DNA from: Rhizophagus clarus
Lineage: Eukaryota; Glomeromycota; Glomeromycetes; Glomerales; Glomeraceae
Assembly (NCBI GenBank): GCA_015698045.1
Contig: BLAL01000034.1
Span: forward strand, 1 to 64,000
DNA: 64,000 nt
Direction of reading: 5' to 3'
Shown: positions 59,255 to 64,000 of the stretch, one piece after another
Position numbering within the stretch: the first letter of the stretch is position 1
Layout of the letters: each line of letters begins with the position of its first letter
Position numbers and translations under genes: made by a program
Notes under the pieces: generated by a model
What the model saw: only the letters and a program-made list of their open reading frames with translations
What the model was told of the DNA's origin: nothing
Databases searched by the model: none

Positions 59255-60992
59255 ATGAACGCCACAGGTGCAAAAATCTGTGATGAAGGGCCTCAACTGG
59301 AAACTCGAGATATAGTTTTCCCAAATCAAACTGAATCAGTTTCTCAGATCGCCGTTGATGTAAATATTAAGCATTTATTATTGTGAACTCATCCTAAATT
59401 ATAATTTAATTCAAATATTCTTTCGAATCATATAATAGATTGGTGGTTCTTTGGCTAAAGTAGTTTACTTTTCTAAAAGACCAAATGTTTCCGAAGGCGG
59501 AAGATTGAATTTCGTTAAATTCGAAACCGAAAAAATTGATGAATGTATAGATTTTATAGGAAATTTAATCGCCGCAAGAAGGCATCCCGATTCATCCGAT
59601 TTAGATTTAAAAAAAAAAATAGTTATTAAAGCTACAGGTGGTGGAGCTCATAAATTTTATGATTCTTTTATTCATAAATTAAAAGTTAAAGTGGAAAAAG
59701 AAGATGAAATGGAATGTTTAATTACTGGTAAAAAAAAAAAAATTTAATGTTTCATTACATATGAATATGCAAAGTATTGAATTCTTGTTAAATAAATTAT
59801 TTTAGGATTAAATTTCTTGATCTCAGAGATTCCATATGAAGTTTTTACATATAGTGAGCATGATCCTATGTGTTTTGAAGATACACCAAATCCAGCGAAT
59901 ATGTTCCCGTACATGGTAACTTTTTTAAATCATATTTGATCTGTCTAATAAAATTTGTTAAATTTGGTTTTTTTTATAAGCTCGTAAATATCGGATCTGG
60001 TGTAAGGTAAATTTTAGTTTTTTTTATATTTTTATGTAATATATATTCACTAATCTCATTAATTATTAGTATATTAAAAGTAACTGAACAAAATAAATTT
60101 GAACGCATTTCTGGTACTTCGGTAAGTTTTTTAAAGTATTTTATTATCTAGAAAGCACTTTAAAACCAATTTTTTTTTATAACAATTAGTTAGGAGGAGG
60201 TACACTATGGGGTCTATTATCTTTATTGACTGGAGCTAAATCTTTTGATGGTATGTTAGGTCGTTCCAAGTTACAATTGTGTTTAACAATGAAATTTTGT
60301 TGGAAGAATAGAAGGGGTGGGCCCAAAAGAGAAAAAAAAAATACATATATAAAACTATTTATGATTATATATAAAATCATTGAGATTTTTTAACTTTATA
60401 AGAGGATTGTTAATATATCTATGTAGAAGTGTGAAATTTGGAGGCTTTGATTAAACATAATTGTAAATTTGAATGACCTTATCTGAACCTTAAATATAGT
60501 GTTTAAATTTGATTAAGCTAATTAAACTTTATTTGCAGAAATGCTAGAATTAAGCAAAAGTGGCGATAACACGAACGTGGTAAATTTATTTTTTTTGGCT
60601 TAATATATTAAATAAATTTTACTTAATTATATATATATTTTTTTTAGGATATGTTAGTTGGTGATATTTATGGATCAGATTACAATAAAATTGGGTTAAA
60701 GTCTACAACGATTGCCTCTTCCATGGGTAAAGTGTTTAAAAAAAATATTAGGCAACATGTTGGAAATTTCAGAAGTGAGGATATTTCTAAATCTTTGTTA
60801 TTTATGGTGAGGTAATGTATTGTTCTAGATCGCAGATTATTCTTCAAATTATTATATTGATTTTTTTTTATTATATATATATGATGCAGCAATAATATTG
60901 GACAAATTGCTTATTTAAATGCTCAAGCTCATGGATTGAAAAGAATTTATTTTGGTGGATGTTTCATAAGAGGTAAGTCACTTTCTTTCCTC

Positions 60993-61025
<33 letters not shown>

Positions 61026-62588
61026 GAAAATTTAACACACGACTTCATAGGACATCCGATTACAATGAATACGTTGTCTTATGCCATCAACTTTTGGTCT
61101 CAAGGAACGATGAAGGCACTATTCCTTCGTCACGAAGGATATCTTGGTGCAGTTGGGGCTTTTCTTCATTATAGAACAAAACAACGCACATATTCATTCT
61201 CGGAAATTTTCACCGTTCCACAAATGATTACAGAAAATTCTGTTAATGCTTATGGAATTTTGGAAAGCACTTCAACGAAATTAGTAACATTTCCAAAATT
61301 AGAAAATTTAGACAATTATTATCCAGATACATTAAAATTAACGGATCCAACGGCTCAAAAATATTGGATTGATATATTAGAGAGGAACCTTCATAGTCTT
61401 GTTGAATTGGTTATGGAATGGACTTCAAATGGCAAAAATGATGAACAAAATCAAGATGATGTTCGAAATAGGGCATCTTCTTTTGATGCATTATTTAGAA
61501 GTCATTTGGCAAGATTAAGAGACCAACCTAATATGTATGGAGCTTTGACAGTTCGAAGCCTCTTAAATCTTCGAGAGCAATGTTTGCATGAACTTGGATT
61601 TCCTGATGTTTTTTCTAAGGTCAAAACCTCAGAAAACAAATCAGCATTACAAATGTTACCAAGATTATTAAACAAAGTGGATTCTATACAATCCTTGGAA
61701 GATAAAATTGAATTATTGATAGATAATGTTTTGACTGGAAATATGTTTGATTGGGGATCAAGTCAGATAGTGGAAATGATAAAGGATGGAGAATTAACCT
61801 TTGAATCAGCGAAAGACAAAATAAATAAACCTGATAAATTTAATCGTACAAGAAAATTTATAGAAAGAATTACAAATAAAAATAAGCCTCCTCTTAAAAA
61901 AGCTGTTATCTTTGTGGACAACTCTGGTGCTGATATAGTTTTAGGCATAATACCTTTTGCTAGATTTCTAACGTCATTAGGAATGGATGTTATATTAGCT
62001 GTTAATAGTTATCCCGCTATAAATGATATTACTGTAAGTATATTATTCTTGATTAAATTGAATTATCAATTTTAGATTACTAATTTGTATAGTATGAAGA
62101 ATTATCAGCAGTAGTAACGTCTATAGCAGAATTGGATCATTTGGTAGCAGCAGCTTGGGCATCTAAAAAATTATCGGTTATGGAAACAGGTAGTGCAAGT
62201 CTCTGTTTAGATTTGAGAAGGATTAATGAAAAGTTAGTTGAAGCTTGTAAAGATGTTGATTTTGTTGTATTAGAGGTACTTAATTTATTGGTATATGAAT
62301 TTTTTTTATCTGAATATAAATAACATTTTTTTTTTTTTTTGTCATTTATAGGGAATGGGAAGAGCAATTCATACAAATTTTCATGCAAAGTTTATATGTG
62401 ATTCACTTAAAGTAGCCGTTTTTAAAGATGCTGCTACGGCTACAGAATTGGGTGCTCAAATGTATGATGCTGTAATTTTGTATGAAGAAGGAAACAACAA
62501 TAAAACAAGTAGTATTATTGAAAACGTTACTAATATTAAAGAAAATAGTGAGAATAGTGAAAATGTTGTTAATAATGGGATTGTTTAA
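59255..62588 (+). CDS. PANK4: PANK4-like bifunctional protein (pseudo-pantothenate kinase plus DUF89 phosphatase), 12 exons, 777 aa
   Basis: Exons: 59255-59359, 59439-59727, 59806-59915, 59981-60006, 60070-60121, 60190-60250, 60539-60579, 60648-60811, 60890-60972, 61051-62033, 62093-62275, 62352-62588 (2334 nt). The kinase half has AVDIGGSLAKVVYF (residues 33-46), KATGGGAHKFYDSF, LVNIGSGVSILKV, GTSLGGGTLWGLLSLLTG and NNIGQIAYLNAQAHG, RGHPITMNTLSYAINFWS. In active type II kinases the catalytic Glu sits in the segment after GGGA-KF; here that segment is YDSF, so the kinase is probably dead, as in animal PANK4. The C-terminal half is the DUF89 metal-dependent phosphatase with FVDNSGADIVLGIIPFAR (about 598-615), known in PANK4 to remove phosphate from 4'-phosphopantetheine and lower CoA synthesis. 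Length is near the human protein (773 aa). Confidence 0.92.
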
Positions 62589-64000
62589 TTTATTGGAATA
62601 ATTTAATTTAATTTAATTTTGGAATGCGTAATGTTTTGTATGTATTAATATTTTGTATGTATTAATAATACAATAATGAATTACAATTAATAAAATAGAA
62701 ATTACACGTGAAGTACAGTATATTATTAAAAAATTTATTAATATAAATCACTCATTCATTCATTCTATTTGGTATTTTTATAAAAATATACAGTGGTTTA
62801 CTCCATATTTACATCAAAGTAATTTAGAAAAAGAAGCTGAATAAAATTAAATTAGTCGCTAAAGACTTAATAGAATTAGAAAAATTATGAACTATAAAAA
62901 AAATTTATTAAAATATCTATAATAATAATAGAATATATAACCAGTTATGGAAGTACTTAGAGACTTTCGAGGATGATTGTAGATGTGAAACTTAAAAGTT
63001 TATCTTAAACGTAATATGGCTTGGCGCATAGTATTGTAACAACTTTTATGATTCACACATTCTATCTACCATGTACCACATAGAATCCGTTTTTTTCATT
63101 CGTCTTACCAACACATTATCACAACATTAACTTCATGAACCAGTTTCATTTGTCTTAATCGTCAATATTATTTTAGATATTAATAAAATGATTGTTAGTT
63201 ATAACATTATATGAGGTATAATGAGTCGAAGGAGTTGTACATCGCTCGATGTCAATTTTTCCGAATAGTGCTGCACATTCCGAAACATTGATCTGATGTT
63301 ACTTTGCCGTAAAAGAGTAGTCAAATAAATCAAAGGTAATCCTTGCAGCCGATGATCCAAATTTGGATAATGACTAGAACCATATTTCGCGCAAATTTTT
63401 AGAACTTACATAAATAAAAGCCCGATAATGTTCAATTAATTATTTCGTTGATTATAACACAATGATATATAGTAAGTTTGAAGGGAGTCCTATCCGCTAC
63501 ACAATACTATCAACTATATTCCGTTTCTATGCCTATGCTAAAATTTTACAATTAAAGTACGCGTGATCTTATTCGTTAGTTACCAAATACGAGTGACAGA
63601 AGTTTCATAAGTTTTCTATGTAAGAACATAACTTAGTTCCCCATATAAAAGTAATTCATTCTGCAGGTTTATGCCTACAGTAATCCTAGGTTTGCTATAT
63701 AATTGAATCGGTTCACATTTTGGCAGGAGACGATTTAACTATATGAAAATTATTTTGATTGGTTTCTAACAACCAGTGAAGAGATGTTTAACGTTTAATA
63801 AAATTTTCTTTAGTATTTGGTAAAATTTAGTAAAATAACATTTTCTTGACTATATTAAAAGAGGTGTGTGCGCACACAAAAAATGTTACAGTAGTACATC
63901 ATATATTTTTTATCGACAAATATATACATGGATTCCTTTTGAAACAATGAGAATGAAAGAAAACTGGCAGGAGGTGTGATAGAAGGATGTGCAGATAGAA
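62589..64000. other. 1.4-kb intergenic region to the window end, no gene seen
   Basis: AT-rich DNA. GTGTGCGCACAC near 63869 is a perfect 12-bp palindrome. No ORF, tRNA or rRNA recognised. Confidence 0.6.

Noticed and set aside
60186-60380. 64-codon minus-strand ORF overlapping PANK4-like exon 6 and the following intron
   Set aside because: Antisense to a well-supported coding exon with no features of its own.
62589-64000. tRNA or rRNA genes
   Set aside because: No cloverleaf arms or rRNA-like sequence were seen here or elsewhere, apart from the half-tRNA-like stretch in the Argonaute intron.

Overview
The window looks like nuclear DNA of an early-diverging filamentous fungus. An arbuscular-mycorrhizal genome of the Rhizophagus type (Glomeromycotina) is my best guess. 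The basis is very AT-rich DNA, genes split by short GT-AG introns, long homopolymer tracts, a heavy repeat load, and gene families known to be expanded in that group (Argonaute, F-box, kinase-like and methyltransferase genes). The species is inferred, not shown.

Layout. Positions 1-6777 hold a minus-strand non-LTR retrotransposon (LINE) with both ORFs, each damaged; its 3' end lies off the window. Positions 7080-12111 carry a small spliced ORF, a 50-bp minisatellite with a palindromic core, and a 1.6-kb pyrimidine tract between two direct repeats. Positions 12115-23584 form what appears to be a complete 11,470-bp CACTA-type DNA transposon, with CACTG terminal inverted repeats, a 3-bp TAA target duplication and dense subterminal ATATCGGG repeats. 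It holds an intact two-exon transposase, a divergent accessory gene broken by two stops, a three-exon Myb/SANT-like gene, a captured fragment of the host ribosomal protein uL16 (RPL10) gene, and further small spliced ORFs. Positions 23588-27918 are gene-empty AT-rich repeats.

From 27919 to 62588 the window is a host gene region. In order it holds: a SAM-dependent methyltransferase (+), an F-box protein (-), a kinase-like protein lacking the HRD aspartate and ending in a predicted membrane helix (-), a short F-box-like protein (-), a seven-membrane-helix protein (-), a DOPA 4,5-dioxygenase family protein (-), a small bacterial-type PH-like protein (-), a complete 14-exon Argonaute (+), a CRT10-like WD40 protein with RNA polymerase II CTD-like heptads (+), a PX-domain protein (-) and a PANK4-like bifunctional protein (+). 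I rebuilt the exon structures by eye from GT/AG sites, phase and protein similarity. All the multi-exon models close in frame, with total coding lengths divisible by three.

How the genes fit together. Inside the transposon, the transposase and accessory gene fire divergently from a shared 318-bp region full of a repeated CGCGAA-CTGATC motif, and the terminal motifs are probable transposase-binding sites. The host genes do not form an obvious pathway. Argonaute belongs to small-RNA silencing, which plausibly acts on elements such as the LINE and the CACTA transposon nearby. The leads I rate highest are the CACTA element with its captured ribosomal exon, a possible 2-nt microexon in the pseudokinase gene, an Asp in place of the Argonaute glutamate finger, and the CTD-like heptads in the CRT10-like protein.
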